DNA of 64,000 nt from Streptomyces sp. RPA4-2 (lineage in GTDB: Bacteria > Actinomycetota > Actinomycetes > Streptomycetales > Streptomycetaceae). The stretch lies in contig NZ_CP050975.2 in assembly GCF_012273515.2 (NCBI RefSeq), forward strand, positions 4,836,001 through 4,900,000. Direction: 5' to 3'. Position numbers and translations under genes: made by a program. Under the pieces are notes generated by a model that was given only the letters and a program-made list of their open reading frames with translations, was not told where the DNA came from and ran no database searches. This document shows, in pieces, positions 1 through 8,541 of this stretch (positions are counted from its first letter, which is position 1; every line of letters begins with the position of its first letter).

Positions 1-1016
1 CGGCCACGCGCGCGTACGAGACGGCACGCGCCTGGGGGAAGACCCCGGTCGCCTGCGCCGACACCCCCGGCTTCATCGTCAACCGCATCGCGCGGCCCTT
101 CTACGCCGAGGCCTTCGCGGTGTACGAGTCGCAGGCCGCCGATCCCGCCACCATCGACGCGGTCCTGCGCGAGTCCGGCGGCTTCAGGATGGGCGCCTTC
201 GAGCTCACCGATCTGATCGGCCAGGACGTCAACGAGTCCGTCACGCACTCCGTGTGGCAGGCCTTCTTCCAGGACCTGCGCTTCACCCCCTCGCTCGCGC
301 AGCGGCGGCTCGTCGAGTCCGGCCGGCACGGCCGCAAGACCGGACACGGCTGGTACGACTACGGGGACGACGCCGAACGCCCCGAGCCGCACACCGCCGA
401 GAAGGCGCAGCCGCCCGCCCACGTCGTTGTCGAGGGCGACCTCGGACCGGCCTCCGAGCTGCCCGCCCTGATCCGCGAGGCGGGCATCCAGGTCCGCGAG
501 GACGAGGAGGACCACGGCACCCGCCTGCTGCTGCCCAGCGGCGGCCAGCTGGTCCTGGCCGACGGCCAGACCTCGATCGAGTTCCGCGACGTCGTCTACT
601 TCGACCTGGCGCTGGACTACCGCAGGGCCACCCGCATCGCCCTGTCCGCCTCGCAGGACACCGCGCCCCAGACGGTCGCGGAGGCCATCGGCCTCTTCCA
701 GGCGCTGGGCAAGGACGTCAGCGTCATCGGGGACGCCCCCGGCATGATCGTCGCCCGGACCGTGGCCCGCATCGTCGACCTGGCGCACGACGCCGTCGCG
801 AAGGGAGTGGCCACCGAGGAGGACGTCGACACCGCGATGCGCCTGGGCGTCAACTACCCCCTGGGGCCCTTCGAGTGGTGCCGCAGGCTCGGCAGGACCT
901 GGGCGCACGACCTCCTGGAGGAGCTGCACCTGCGCGAGCCCTCCGGCCGCTACGCCCCCTCGCTCGCGCTGTACCGCCACGGGCACGCCACCGAGAAGCG
1001 GGAGGGCACCTCATGA
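1..1016 (+). CDS. 3-hydroxyacyl-CoA dehydrogenase, C-terminal part (5' cut by window edge)
   Basis: The reading frame is open from the first bases (codons in phase with base 3), so only the last 337 or so residues are present and the N-terminal NAD-binding Rossmann domain lies outside. Two successive 3HCDH C-terminal domains are visible: one starts at DTPGFIVNRIARPFYAEA and ends at GHGWYDY, the other starts at DAPGMIVARTVARIV and contains the NYPLGPFEW signature. Tandem C-terminal domains are typical of PaaH/FadB2-like enzymes that oxidise 3-hydroxyacyl-CoA to 3-oxoacyl-CoA in phenylacetate or fatty acid breakdown; which substrate is used here is inference. The stop codon overlaps the next start (ATGA), so the TetR gene is translationally coupled and probably controls this pathway. 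Confidence 0.88.
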   Translation, partial: ATRAYETARAWGKTPVACADTPGFIVNRIARPFYAEAFAVYESQAADPATIDAVLRESGGFRMGAFELTDLIGQDVNESVTHSVWQAFFQDLRFTPSLAQRRLVESGRHGRKTGHGWYDYGDDAERPEPHTAEKAQPPAHVVVEGDLGPASELPALIREAGIQVREDEEDHGTRLLLPSGGQLVLADGQTSIEFRDVVYFDLALDYRRATRIALSASQDTAPQTVAEAIGLFQALGKDVSVIGDAPGMIVARTVARIVDLAHDAVAKGVATEEDVDTAMRLGVNYPLGPFEWCRRLGRTWAHDLLEELHLREPSGRYAPSLALYRHGHATEKREGTS

Positions 1017-1603
1017 CCACCGCCAAGCGCGACACGTACACCCCGGAGACCCTGCTCTCCGTCGCCGTCCAGGTCTTCAACGAGCGCGGCTACGACGGCA
1101 CCTCCATGGAGCACCTCTCCAAGGCGGCCGGCATCTCCAAGTCGTCGATCTACCACCATGTCGCGGGCAAGGAGGAACTGCTGCGGCGAGCCGTCAGCCG
1201 CGCTCTCGACGGCCTCTTCGAGATCCTCGACGAGGAGCACGCGTGCGTGGGGCGCGCCGTGGAGCGCCTGGAGTACGTCGTACGGCGGATGGTCGAGGTG
1301 CTCACCGCCGAGCTGCCGTACGTGACCCTGCTGCTGCGTGTGCGCGGCAACACGGTCACCGAGCGGTGGGCCCTGGAGCGGCGCCGCGACTTCGACCACC
1401 GGGTGGCGGAGCTCCTGAAGGACGCGGCGGCCGACGGGGACGTGCGCAGCGACGTGGAGGTCCGGCTCGCGACCCGGCTCGTCTTCGGGATGATCAACTC
1501 GATCGTGGAGTGGTACCGGCCGGACGCGCGGGGCATGGGCGAGCGTGAGGTGGCCGACGCGGTCGTACAGGTGGTCTTCGGGGGACTCAGGGCCGAGAGC
1601 TGA
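1013..1603 (+). CDS. TetR/AcrR-family transcriptional regulator
   Basis: 196 residues starting at the ATG that overlaps the preceding stop by four bases. An N-terminal TetR helix-turn-helix is clear at about residues 10-58 (AAGISKSSIYHHVAGKEELL), followed by an all-helical ligand-binding domain ending at FGMINSIVEWYRP. The coupling to a 3-hydroxyacyl-CoA dehydrogenase suggests an acyl-CoA or phenylacetyl-CoA responsive repressor like the PaaR or FadR-type TetR proteins; that ligand assignment is inference from position. It ends three bases before the convergent bkdR stop codon. Confidence 0.9.
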   Translation: MTTAKRDTYTPETLLSVAVQVFNERGYDGTSMEHLSKAAGISKSSIYHHVAGKEELLRRAVSRALDGLFEILDEEHACVGRAVERLEYVVRRMVEVLTAELPYVTLLLRVRGNTVTERWALERRRDFDHRVAELLKDAAADGDVRSDVEVRLATRLVFGMINSIVEWYRPDARGMGEREVADAVVQVVFGGLRAES

Positions 1604-1605
1604 TC

Positions 1606-2106
1606 TCAGCCCTCCGGTTCCAGGTCCTCCTCCTCGAACACCAGCAGCGTCCGCGTGCTGAGCACCTCCGGGATCGCCTGGAGCCGGGTGAGGACCAGCT
1701 CGCGCAGCGCCCTGTTGTCAGGCGTGTGGACCAGCAGCAGCACGTCGAAATCACCGCCCACCAGCGCGATGTGGGACGCCCCGGGGAGCACCCGCAACTG
1801 CTCGCGCACCGTGCGCCAGGAGTTCTGCACGATCTTGAGGGTGATGTACGCGGAGGTGCCCTGTCCGGCGCGTTCGTGGTCGACGCGCGCCCCGAAGCCG
1901 CGGATCACGCCGTCCTCGATGAGGCGGTTGATCCGCGCGTAGGCATTCGCGCGTGACACGTGGACCCGTTCGGCCACGGAACGTATGGAGGCGCGGCCGT
2001 CCGCCTGGAGCATCTGCAGGATGTCCTGGTCGATCGCGTCGAGCGGACGGGCGGGCGGCGCGACGGCGCCGGCCGCCGGCGGCTCGGCCATTTGTTCAGG
2101 TGCCAT
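1606..2106 (-). CDS. bkdR: Lrp/AsnC-family regulator of the bkd operon
   Basis: 166 residues. An N-terminal AsnC HTH (DAIDQDILQMLQADGRASIR then HVSRANAYARINRLIEDGVI) is followed by a RAM-type sensing domain (GTSAYITLKIV, VGGDFDVLLLVHTPDNRAL, VLSTRTLLVF). I place the start at MAPEQ because GGGAGG lies about nine bases upstream; an in-frame ATG seven codons earlier (2127) would bury that ribosome site in the gene. It is divergent from a branched-chain 2-oxoacid dehydrogenase operon across about 175 bp, the arrangement described for S. coelicolor BkdR, an Lrp-type protein that controls bkd expression and affects development and antibiotic production. Branched-chain amino acids or their oxoacids are the likely effectors. 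Confidence 0.9.
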   Translation of the reverse strand: MAPEQMAEPPAAGAVAPPARPLDAIDQDILQMLQADGRASIRSVAERVHVSRANAYARINRLIEDGVIRGFGARVDHERAGQGTSAYITLKIVQNSWRTVREQLRVLPGASHIALVGGDFDVLLLVHTPDNRALRELVLTRLQAIPEVLSTRTLLVFEEEDLEPEG

Positions 2107-2280
2107 GTCCCCCCGCCTCCCTACCATGGACGTACTGCGTCCATCTCAGGCTGTGCAGAACCGTTTGTCCACAGCCTGCAGGTGCCTGTAGCCAAAATGT
2201 GCCGACGACCGAACAATCGGTAGGTGAGGCGCATCACAACCGTGATGCGTCCCGAGCCGCTCCCACGAGGAGGTGCCGTC
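2107..2280. promoter_or_regulatory. Divergent bkdR/bkdA control region
   Basis: This gap must hold the promoters of both bkdR and the first bkd operon. It has an unusually A/T-rich core for this genome around 2190-2220, with a 4-4-4 dyad CCGAACAATCGG at 2209-2220, the most palindromic sequence in the gap and a candidate Lrp-family site. A strong GAGGAGG at 2267-2273 sits seven bases before the ATG at 2281 and fixes the bkdA start there rather than at the upstream ATGs at 2224 and 2245. Binding is inferred, not shown. Confidence 0.5.
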
Positions 2281-3447
2281 ATGACGGTCATGGAGCAGCG
2301 AGGTGCTTACCGGCCCACGCCGCCGCCCGCCTGGCAGCCCCGCACCGACCCCGCGCCGCTGCTGCCCGACGCGCTGCCCCATCGCGTCCTCGGCACCGAA
2401 GCGGCCGCACAGGTCGACCCGGATCTGCTGCGCCGTCTGTACACGGAGCTGGTGCGAGGCCGCCGCTACAACACGCAGGCCACGGCTCTCACCAAGCAGG
2501 GCCGCCTCGCGGTCTACCCCTCCAGCACGGGCCAGGAGGCCTGTGAGGTCGCCGCCGCGCTCGTCCTGGAGGAGCGCGACTGGCTCTTCCCCAGCTACCG
2601 CGACACCCTCGCCGCCGTCGCCCGCGGCCTCGACCCCGTCCAGGCCCTGACCCTCCTGCGCGGCGACTGGCACACCGGGTACGACCCCCGCGAGCACCGC
2701 ATCGCCCCCCTGTGCACCCCGCTCGCCACCCAGCTCCCGCACGCGGTGGGCCTCGCGCACGCCGCCCGGCTCAAGGGTGACGACGTGGTCGCGCTCGCCC
2801 TGGTGGGCGACGGCGGCACCAGCGAGGGCGACTTCCACGAGGCGCTGAACTTCGCCGCCGTGTGGCAGGCCCCGGTCGTCTTCCTCGTCCAGAACAACGG
2901 CTTCGCCATCTCCGTCCCGCTCGACAAGCAGACCGCGGCTCCGTCGCTGGCCCACAAGGCCGTCGGCTACGGAATGCCCGGGCGCCTGGTCGACGGGAAC
3001 GACGCGGCGGCCGTGCACGAGGTCCTGAGCGACGCCGTGCGCCACGCGCGCGCGGGCGGCGGCCCGACGCTCGTCGAGGCCGTGACGTACCGCATCGAGG
3101 CCCATACGAACGCCGACGACGCCACCCGCTACCGCGGCGACTCCGAGGTCGAGACCTGGCGCGCGCACGACCCGATCGTGCTCCTGGAGCAGGAGCTGAC
3201 CGAGCGCGGTCTCCTCGACGAGGAGGGCATACAGGCCGCCCGTGAGGCCGCCGAGACGATGGCCGCGGACCTGCGCGCCCGGATGAACCAGGACCCGGTG
3301 CTCGACCCCATGGACCTGTTCGCCCATGTGTATGCCGAGCCCACACCGCAACTGCGCGAACAGGAAGCGCAGTTGCGTGCGGAGCTGGCGGCCGAGGCCG
3401 AGCCGGACTCCGCCGCCGGATCCGAGTCGGAAGGCAGGGGCCGATGA
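2281..3447 (+). CDS. bkdA: Branched-chain 2-oxoacid dehydrogenase E1 alpha subunit (bkd copy near bkdR)
   Basis: 388 residues. With the beta subunit it decarboxylates the 2-oxoacids of valine, leucine and isoleucine using thiamine diphosphate and passes the acyl group to lipoyl-E2. The ThDP/Mg signature runs from GDGGTSEGDFHEALN (GDG at 176-178) to QNNGFAIS (NN at 205-206), the usual spacing. The phosphorylation-loop-like region RIEAHTNADDATRYR follows. An acidic tail rich in Ala/Glu occupies the last 25 or so residues and is not part of the fold. The stop overlaps the E1 beta start by ATGA, so the subunits are translationally coupled. The paralogue at 20812 is longer at the N terminus. Isovaleryl- and isobutyryl-CoA from this complex prime branched fatty acids and polyketides in Streptomyces. 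Confidence 0.95.
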   Translation: MTVMEQRGAYRPTPPPAWQPRTDPAPLLPDALPHRVLGTEAAAQVDPDLLRRLYTELVRGRRYNTQATALTKQGRLAVYPSSTGQEACEVAAALVLEERDWLFPSYRDTLAAVARGLDPVQALTLLRGDWHTGYDPREHRIAPLCTPLATQLPHAVGLAHAARLKGDDVVALALVGDGGTSEGDFHEALNFAAVWQAPVVFLVQNNGFAISVPLDKQTAAPSLAHKAVGYGMPGRLVDGNDAAAVHEVLSDAVRHARAGGGPTLVEAVTYRIEAHTNADDATRYRGDSEVETWRAHDPIVLLEQELTERGLLDEEGIQAAREAAETMAADLRARMNQDPVLDPMDLFAHVYAEPTPQLREQEAQLRAELAAEAEPDSAAGSESEGRGR

Positions 3448-4448
3448 CCACCGTCGCCCTCAAACCCGCCACCATGGCGCAGGCCCTCACCCGCGCGCTG
3501 CGCGACGCCATGGCCGCCGACCCGAGCGTCCACGTCATGGGCGAGGACGTCGGCACCCTCGGCGGGGTCTTCCGCGTCACCGACGGGCTCGCCAAGGAGT
3601 TCGGCGAGGACCGCTGCACGGACACCCCGCTCGCCGAGGCGGGCATCCTCGGCACGGCCGTCGGCATGGCGATGTACGGGCTGCGGCCGGTCGTGGAGAT
3701 GCAGTTCGACGCCTTCGCCTACCCGGCCTTCGAGCAGCTGATCTCGCACGTGGCGCGGATGCGCAACCGCACCCGCGGCGCCATGCCGCTGCCCCTGACC
3801 ATCCGTGTCCCGTACGGCGGCGGAATCGGCGGCGTCGAGCACCACAGCGACTCCTCCGAGGCGTACTACATGGCGACTCCGGGGCTTCATGTCGTCACGC
3901 CCGCTACGGTCGCCGACGCCTACGGGCTGCTGCGCGCCTCCATCGCCTCCGACGATCCGGTCGTCTTCCTGGAGCCCAAGCGGCTGTACTGGTCGAAGGA
4001 CTCCTGGAACCCCGACGAGCCGCAGTCCGTGGAGCCGATAGGCCGTGCGGTGGTGCGCCGGCCCGGCCGCAGCGCCACGCTCATCACCTACGGGCCGTCC
4101 GTGCCCGTCTGCCTGGAGGCCGCCGAGGCCGCGCGGGCCGAGGGCTGGGACCTCGAGGTCGTCGATCTGCGCTCCCTCGTCCCCTTCGACGACGAGACGG
4201 TGGCGGCGTCGGTGCGGCGGACCGGCCGCGCGGTCGTCGTGCACGAGTCGGGTGGTTACGGCGGCCCCGGCGGAGAGATAGCGGCCCGCGTGAGCGAGCG
4301 CTGTTTCCACCACCTGGAGGCGCCGGTGCTGCGCGTGGCCGGGTTCGACATCCCCTATCCGCCGCCGATGCTGGAGCGGCACCATCTGCCCGGCGTCGAC
4401 CGGATCCTGGACGCCGTGGCGCGTCTGCAGTGGGAGGCGGGCAACTGA
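3444..4448 (+). CDS. bkdB: Branched-chain 2-oxoacid dehydrogenase E1 beta subunit
   Basis: 334 residues, a normal length for the family. It pairs with E1 alpha as an alpha2-beta2 heterotetramer. Family landmarks are HVMGEDVGTLGGVFRVTDGL near the N terminus, DTPLAEAGILGTAVGMA, the VPYGGGIGGVEHHSDSSEAY pyrimidine-binding region and the C-terminal transketolase domain (EVVDLRSLVPFDDETV, VVVHESGGYGGPG). Starts in the ATGA overlap with bkdA and ends in a TGATG overlap with the E2 gene. It closely resembles the second copy at 22062. Confidence 0.96.
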   Translation: MTTVALKPATMAQALTRALRDAMAADPSVHVMGEDVGTLGGVFRVTDGLAKEFGEDRCTDTPLAEAGILGTAVGMAMYGLRPVVEMQFDAFAYPAFEQLISHVARMRNRTRGAMPLPLTIRVPYGGGIGGVEHHSDSSEAYYMATPGLHVVTPATVADAYGLLRASIASDDPVVFLEPKRLYWSKDSWNPDEPQSVEPIGRAVVRRPGRSATLITYGPSVPVCLEAAEAARAEGWDLEVVDLRSLVPFDDETVAASVRRTGRAVVVHESGGYGGPGGEIAARVSERCFHHLEAPVLRVAGFDIPYPPPMLERHHLPGVDRILDAVARLQWEAGN

Positions 4449-5908
4449 TGGCCCAGGTTCTGGAGTTCAAGCTTCCCGACCTCGGAGAGGGCCTCACGGA
4501 GGCGGAGATCGTCCGCTGGCTCGTGGAGGTCGGTGACGTCGTCGCCGTCGACCAGCCCGTCGTGGAGGTCGAGACCGCCAAGGCGATGGTCGAGGTCCCG
4601 TGTCCCTACGGGGGCGTGGTCACGGCCCGCTTCGGCGAGGAGGGCACGGAACTGCCGGTCGGATCCCCCCTGCTGACGGTCGCGGTCGGCGGCGACGCGC
4701 CCGCCTCCGGTGGCGCGGACGAAGGGTCCGGCAATGTGCTCGTGGGCTACGGCACGGGGGCGCCTCCGGCGCGGCGCAGGAGGGTGCGGACCAGCCCGGT
4801 CGCGCCCGTCCGGCCCGCCGGGGGAGCCCTGTCGAACGGCGGCTCCACGGCCGCGGCCCGCGGAGCGGACGGTACGTCCGGACCGCTCGGCACGGGCCGG
4901 GGCTCCGGCGCCCGGACGGCGGCGCCGGATCGCACGGACGCGCGGGGACTGACGGACGGGCGGGGACCGACGGACGCGCGAGGGCGCGGGAACGCGGGGG
5001 CACGGGCGACCGGTCCGGTCCCCGTCATCTCCCCGCTGGTGCGCAGGATCGCCCGGGAGAACGGCCTGGACCTGAGGGAGCTGACGGGCTCCGGCCCCGA
5101 CGGACTGATCCTGCGGGCGGACGTGGAGCACGCGTCGCGCTCGGCCGAGGGCATCACCCGGCAGCCGGAGACCCTCGCGGTCCCCCGCACGCCCGGAACC
5201 ACCCCCGCCGCGGCGGCGGACGGCACCAGGGTCCCCCTGCGCGGCATCCGCGGCGCCGTCGCCGACAAGCTCTCCCGCAGCCGGCACGAGATCCCCGACG
5301 CGACCTGCTGGGTGGACGCCGACGCGACCGAACTCCTCGCCGCCCGCGCGGCGATGAACGCCGCCGGCGGTCCGAAGATCTCCCTGCTCGCGCTGCTGGC
5401 CCGGATCTGCACCGCCGCGCTGGCCCGCCACCCTGAGCTCAACTCGACCGTCGACATGGAAGCGCGCGAGATCGTCCGGCTCGGCCACGTCCACCTCGGA
5501 TTCGCGGCACAGACCGAACGCGGCCTCGTCGTCCCCGTCGTCCGGGACGCGCACACCCGTGACGCGCAGTCGCTGAGCGCCGAGTTCGCCCGGCTGACCG
5601 AGGCCGCACGGACGGGGACCCTGACCCCCGGCGACCTCACGGGCGGCACCTTCACGTTGAACAACTACGGGGTGTTCGGCGTCGACGGCTCCACACCGAT
5701 CATCAACCACCCCGAGGCGGCCATGCTCGGCGTCGGCAGGATCATCCCCAAACCCTGGGTGCACCAGGGCGAGCTGGCGGTGCGACAGGTCGTCCAGCTC
5801 TCGCTGACCTTCGACCACCGAGTGTGCGACGGCGGCACGGCGGGCGGCTTCCTTCGGTACGTGGCGGACTGCGTCGAACAGCCGGCGGTGCTCCTGCGTT
5901 CCCTGTGA
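4448..5908 (+). CDS. bkdC: Branched-chain 2-oxoacid dehydrogenase E2 (dihydrolipoamide acyltransferase)
   Basis: 486 residues in three parts. A lipoyl domain at 1-80 has the modified lysine in VETAKAMVEV (K45). A peripheral subunit-binding domain (ISPLVRRIARENGLDLRELT) lies near 195-235. The catalytic CAT-like acyltransferase domain follows from about 265, with the catalytic HxxxDG motif in FDHRVCDGGTAGG near the C terminus. The linker between lipoyl and binding domains is long and contains short Asp-Ala-Arg-Gly/Thr-Asp-Gly-Arg-Gly-like repeats, expected of a flexible swinging arm. Starts one base into the bkdB stop (TGATG). No E3 gene is adjacent, so dihydrolipoamide dehydrogenase must be shared from elsewhere. 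Confidence 0.96.
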   Translation: MAQVLEFKLPDLGEGLTEAEIVRWLVEVGDVVAVDQPVVEVETAKAMVEVPCPYGGVVTARFGEEGTELPVGSPLLTVAVGGDAPASGGADEGSGNVLVGYGTGAPPARRRRVRTSPVAPVRPAGGALSNGGSTAAARGADGTSGPLGTGRGSGARTAAPDRTDARGLTDGRGPTDARGRGNAGARATGPVPVISPLVRRIARENGLDLRELTGSGPDGLILRADVEHASRSAEGITRQPETLAVPRTPGTTPAAAADGTRVPLRGIRGAVADKLSRSRHEIPDATCWVDADATELLAARAAMNAAGGPKISLLALLARICTAALARHPELNSTVDMEAREIVRLGHVHLGFAAQTERGLVVPVVRDAHTRDAQSLSAEFARLTEAARTGTLTPGDLTGGTFTLNNYGVFGVDGSTPIINHPEAAMLGVGRIIPKPWVHQGELAVRQVVQLSLTFDHRVCDGGTAGGFLRYVADCVEQPAVLLRSL

Positions 5909-5933
5909 TCGCCGCGGCCCGCATACTCGGGGA

Positions 5934-6932
5934 ATGACCGCGTACGAGCCACCGGGCGCCCCCGGCGCCGCCGCCCCGTACGACGCTGTCGTGCTCGCGG
6001 GCGGTGCGGCCCGGCGGCTGGGCGGCGCGGACAAACCCGGGGTGCGGGTGGGCGGGCGCCCCCTGCTCGACCGGGTGCTCGCCGCCTGTGCCACGGCCAC
6101 CACCACGGTGGTCGTGGCCGAGCCCAGAACCACCGTGCGCCCCGTGCGGTGGGCGCGCGAGGAGCCGCCCGGCGGGGGACCGCTGGCCGCGCTCGACGCC
6201 GGACTGCGCCGCACGTCGGCGGAGGACGTCGTGGTGCTCTCCGCCGACCTGCCGTTCCTGGACGAGGGGACGGTGGGACGTCTGCTGGACACCCTGCGGG
6301 GGAGCGACGGCCCGCGCGGCCCGGGGCACCCCGAGGGCGTACTGCTCAGCGACCCCGACGGCCGCGACCAGCCGCTCGTGGCCGCGTACCGCGCGGGGGC
6401 CCTGCGCCGGGAACTGGCCGCGCTCGCCGCCGCGCACGGCGGACTCACCGGCCTGCCGCTGCGACGGCTCACCGCCGCGCTGGATCTCACCCGCATCTCC
6501 GACCCCGTCGCGTCCTTCGACTGCGACACCTGGGACGACATCGCCGCCGCTCGGGCACGTATCAGGGAGCATGGGCACGTGTTGGATGAATGGATTTCCG
6601 CAGTCAAGAACGAACTGGGCATCGACCTGGACGTCGACACCGGCGTCCTGCTCGACCTGGCCCGCGACGCCGCGCACGGAGTGGCGCGGCCCGCGGCACC
6701 GCTGACCACGTTCCTCGTGGGGTACGCGGCCGCGCGGGCCGGTGGAGGCCCCGAGGCCGTGGCCGAGGCCGCCCGCAAGGCCGGGGCGCTGGCGCTGCGC
6801 TGGGCCGACGAGGACACCCCCGGGGACACCCCCGGCGTCGTACCCGGCCCAGGGTCCGGCGCCGAACCCGGCTCCCACGCCCCCACGCCTTCCGGTGCCG
6901 AACCCGGTTCCGACGCCGCCCCGGACGCCTGA
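5934..6932 (+). CDS. mobA: Molybdenum cofactor guanylyltransferase MobA fused to a DUF6457 domain
   Basis: 332 residues. The first 215 form a MobA-like nucleotidyltransferase: the signature loop LAGGAARRLGGADKPG at about 21-36, PGGGPLAALDAGL, and the metal-binding VLSADLPFLD. MobA attaches GMP to molybdopterin. From about residue 218 a second helical module begins (LDEWISAVKNELGIDLDVDT) that matches what is known as DUF6457, often a separate small protein beside mobA/moeA. The last 40 residues are a low-complexity Gly/Pro/Ala/Ser tail. The stop overlaps the moeA ATG (TGATG), so the two steps of Mo insertion are coupled. The fusion is visible as one uninterrupted frame; the role of the second domain is unknown. 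Confidence 0.88.
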   Translation: MTAYEPPGAPGAAAPYDAVVLAGGAARRLGGADKPGVRVGGRPLLDRVLAACATATTTVVVAEPRTTVRPVRWAREEPPGGGPLAALDAGLRRTSAEDVVVLSADLPFLDEGTVGRLLDTLRGSDGPRGPGHPEGVLLSDPDGRDQPLVAAYRAGALRRELAALAAAHGGLTGLPLRRLTAALDLTRISDPVASFDCDTWDDIAAARARIREHGHVLDEWISAVKNELGIDLDVDTGVLLDLARDAAHGVARPAAPLTTFLVGYAAARAGGGPEAVAEAARKAGALALRWADEDTPGDTPGVVPGPGSGAEPGSHAPTPSGAEPGSDAAPDA

Positions 6933-8368
6933 TGACCTCGCCGGGCGCCCGCGTCGGCCGGGACACCGACGAATTCGACGTGGAGGAGGCCCTGGCCTTG
7001 GTCAAGGACCCCCGACGCTCGGCGGACCCCGGGCGAGGCCACGGCGACGCCGCGGCCCGCACACCCGCGTCCGCGCCCGAGACAACGATCCCCCCGCACA
7101 CCGCGCGGAGCGAGCACGGCGGACAGCACCAGGCCACCCCCTGGCCCGGCGCCCGCACCACCGCCGAACGGGCCGCCCGTGCACTGCCGCGCCGCGCTCC
7201 CGTCTCCGTCCCCCTGGACGCCGCCCTGGGCCTGGTGACCGCCGCGCCGCTCACGGCGCTCACGGACCTGCCCTCCTTCGACACCTCCGCGATGGACGGC
7301 TGGGCGGTGGCCGGACCCGGCCCCTGGGACGTCCGCGAGGAGGGCGTCCTCGCGGGCCACGCGAAGCCGGAGCACCTCACCGACGGCGAGGCGGTGCGGA
7401 TCGCCACCGGCGCACGCGTCCCGCGGGACGCCACCGCCGTCCTGCGCAGCGAACACGGACGCATCGACGACAAGGGGCGGCTGCACGCGACCCTCCCCGG
7501 AGACCTCGGCTCCGGGCGGCCCGGAGGGACGCCCTCGGTCGTGCACGGGCAGGACATCCGGCCGCGCGGCCAGGAATGCCGCAGTGGCGACCAGCTTCTG
7601 CCCACCGGCGCGCTGGTGACTCCCGCCGTGCTCGGCCTCGCCGCGGCCGCCGGATACGACACCCTCGCCGTCATCCCCCGCGCATGCGTCGAAGTCCTGG
7701 TCCTCGGTGACGAGTTGCTCACCAAGGGACTCCCCCAGGAGGGCCTGATCCGGGACGCGCTCGGCCCGATGCTGCCGCCCTGGCTGCGCGCGCTCGGCGC
7801 CGACGTCGTGGCCGTGCGCAGACTGGGCGACGACGCCAAAGCCCTGCACAAGGCGATCACCGGCTCCGGCGCCGACCTGATCGTCACGACCGGCGGCACC
7901 GCCGCGGGCCCCCTCGACCACGTCCATCCCACCCTGAGCCGTCTAGGCGCCCCTCTTCTCGTCGACGGGGTCAAGGTGCGCCCCGGCCACCCCATGCTGC
8001 TGGCCCGCACCAAGGAGAACCAGCATCTCGTCGGCCTGCCCGGCAACCCCCTGGCGGCCATCTCCGGCCTGCTCACACTCGCCGAGCCGCTGCTGCGCGT
8101 CCTGGCGGGGCGGGTGGCACCGGAGCCGTACACGCTGCCCGTCAGGGACGGTGTGCACGGGCACCCCTATGACACCCGGCTCATCCCCGTCACCCTGCAC
8201 GGCGACCAGGCGGTTCCGCTGCGCTACAACGGTCCGGCCATGTTGCGCGGCATCGCCGCCGCCGATGCCCTCGCGGTCGTTCCGCCCGGTGGCGCCCGCC
8301 CGGGGCAAGAGCTGGAACTCCTTGATCTGCCCTGGGCGTTGGCCGGCGGTGGTACCTGCTCCGCATGA
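6932..8368 (+). CDS. moeA: Molybdopterin molybdenumtransferase MoeA
   Basis: 478 residues. MoeA ligates molybdate into adenylylated molybdopterin. Landmarks are FDTSAMDGWAVAGPG at about 117-130, the central domain with LGDELLTKG, and the MoCF_biosynth motif VTTGGTAAGPLDHV followed by DGVKVRPGHPM and GLPGNPLAAISGL. The N terminus carries about 70 extra, poorly conserved residues before the first domain. The start overlaps the mobA stop. The 3' end including the stop codon lies in a 35-bp tandem duplication, so the second copy repeats the last codons after the stop. Confidence 0.93.
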   Translation: MTSPGARVGRDTDEFDVEEALALVKDPRRSADPGRGHGDAAARTPASAPETTIPPHTARSEHGGQHQATPWPGARTTAERAARALPRRAPVSVPLDAALGLVTAAPLTALTDLPSFDTSAMDGWAVAGPGPWDVREEGVLAGHAKPEHLTDGEAVRIATGARVPRDATAVLRSEHGRIDDKGRLHATLPGDLGSGRPGGTPSVVHGQDIRPRGQECRSGDQLLPTGALVTPAVLGLAAAAGYDTLAVIPRACVEVLVLGDELLTKGLPQEGLIRDALGPMLPPWLRALGADVVAVRRLGDDAKALHKAITGSGADLIVTTGGTAAGPLDHVHPTLSRLGAPLLVDGVKVRPGHPMLLARTKENQHLVGLPGNPLAAISGLLTLAEPLLRVLAGRVAPEPYTLPVRDGVHGHPYDTRLIPVTLHGDQAVPLRYNGPAMLRGIAAADALAVVPPGGARPGQELELLDLPWALAGGGTCSA

Positions 8369-8414
8369 AGTCAGGGCGCGGCGGCGGTACCTGCTCCGCA
8401 TGAAGTCAGGGCGC
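8345..8414. repeat. 35-bp tandem duplication over the moeA stop codon
   Basis: Two head-to-tail copies with a 35-base period: GGTACCTGCTCCGCATGAAG starts at 8351 and again at 8386, and both continue identically with TCAGGGCGC. The left edges differ at one base (T at 8350, C at 8385). Copy one contains the moeA stop. It looks like a recent slip or unequal crossover and leaves the protein intact. Confidence 0.9.
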
Positions 8415-8460
8415 CGGCCGGTGTCGGCTCATGCCCCGGGCAGTGAGGGGGATCGGGGCG

Positions 8461-8476
8461 TGTTTCACGTGAAACG
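8461..8476. promoter_or_regulatory. parS centromere site (ParB binding)
   Basis: TGTTTCACGTGAAACG contains the perfect 14-base palindrome GTTTCACGTGAAAC at 8462-8475, the core of the bacterial parS consensus. It sits in the intergenic space between moeA and a convergent gene. In Streptomyces many parS sites cluster on both sides of oriC and recruit ParB for segregation during sporulation. A second perfect site is at 47211. Confidence 0.93.
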
Positions 8477-8541
8477 TCCGGACCGTGCTCGGACCGTCCG
8501 GGAGGGGCGGCGGTTGGACCGGCGGCCGAACCGGCGGCCTG

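Noticed and set aside
2146..3351. Minus-strand frame opposite bkdA
   Set aside because: Low-complexity shadow of E1 alpha with no motif.
4355..7927. A 1190-codon open frame on the minus strand across bkdC, mobA and moeA
   Set aside because: Long antisense frames are common in GC-rich coding DNA. The translation has no domain, is Arg/Gly/Ala-rich, and the plus strand genes here are clear.
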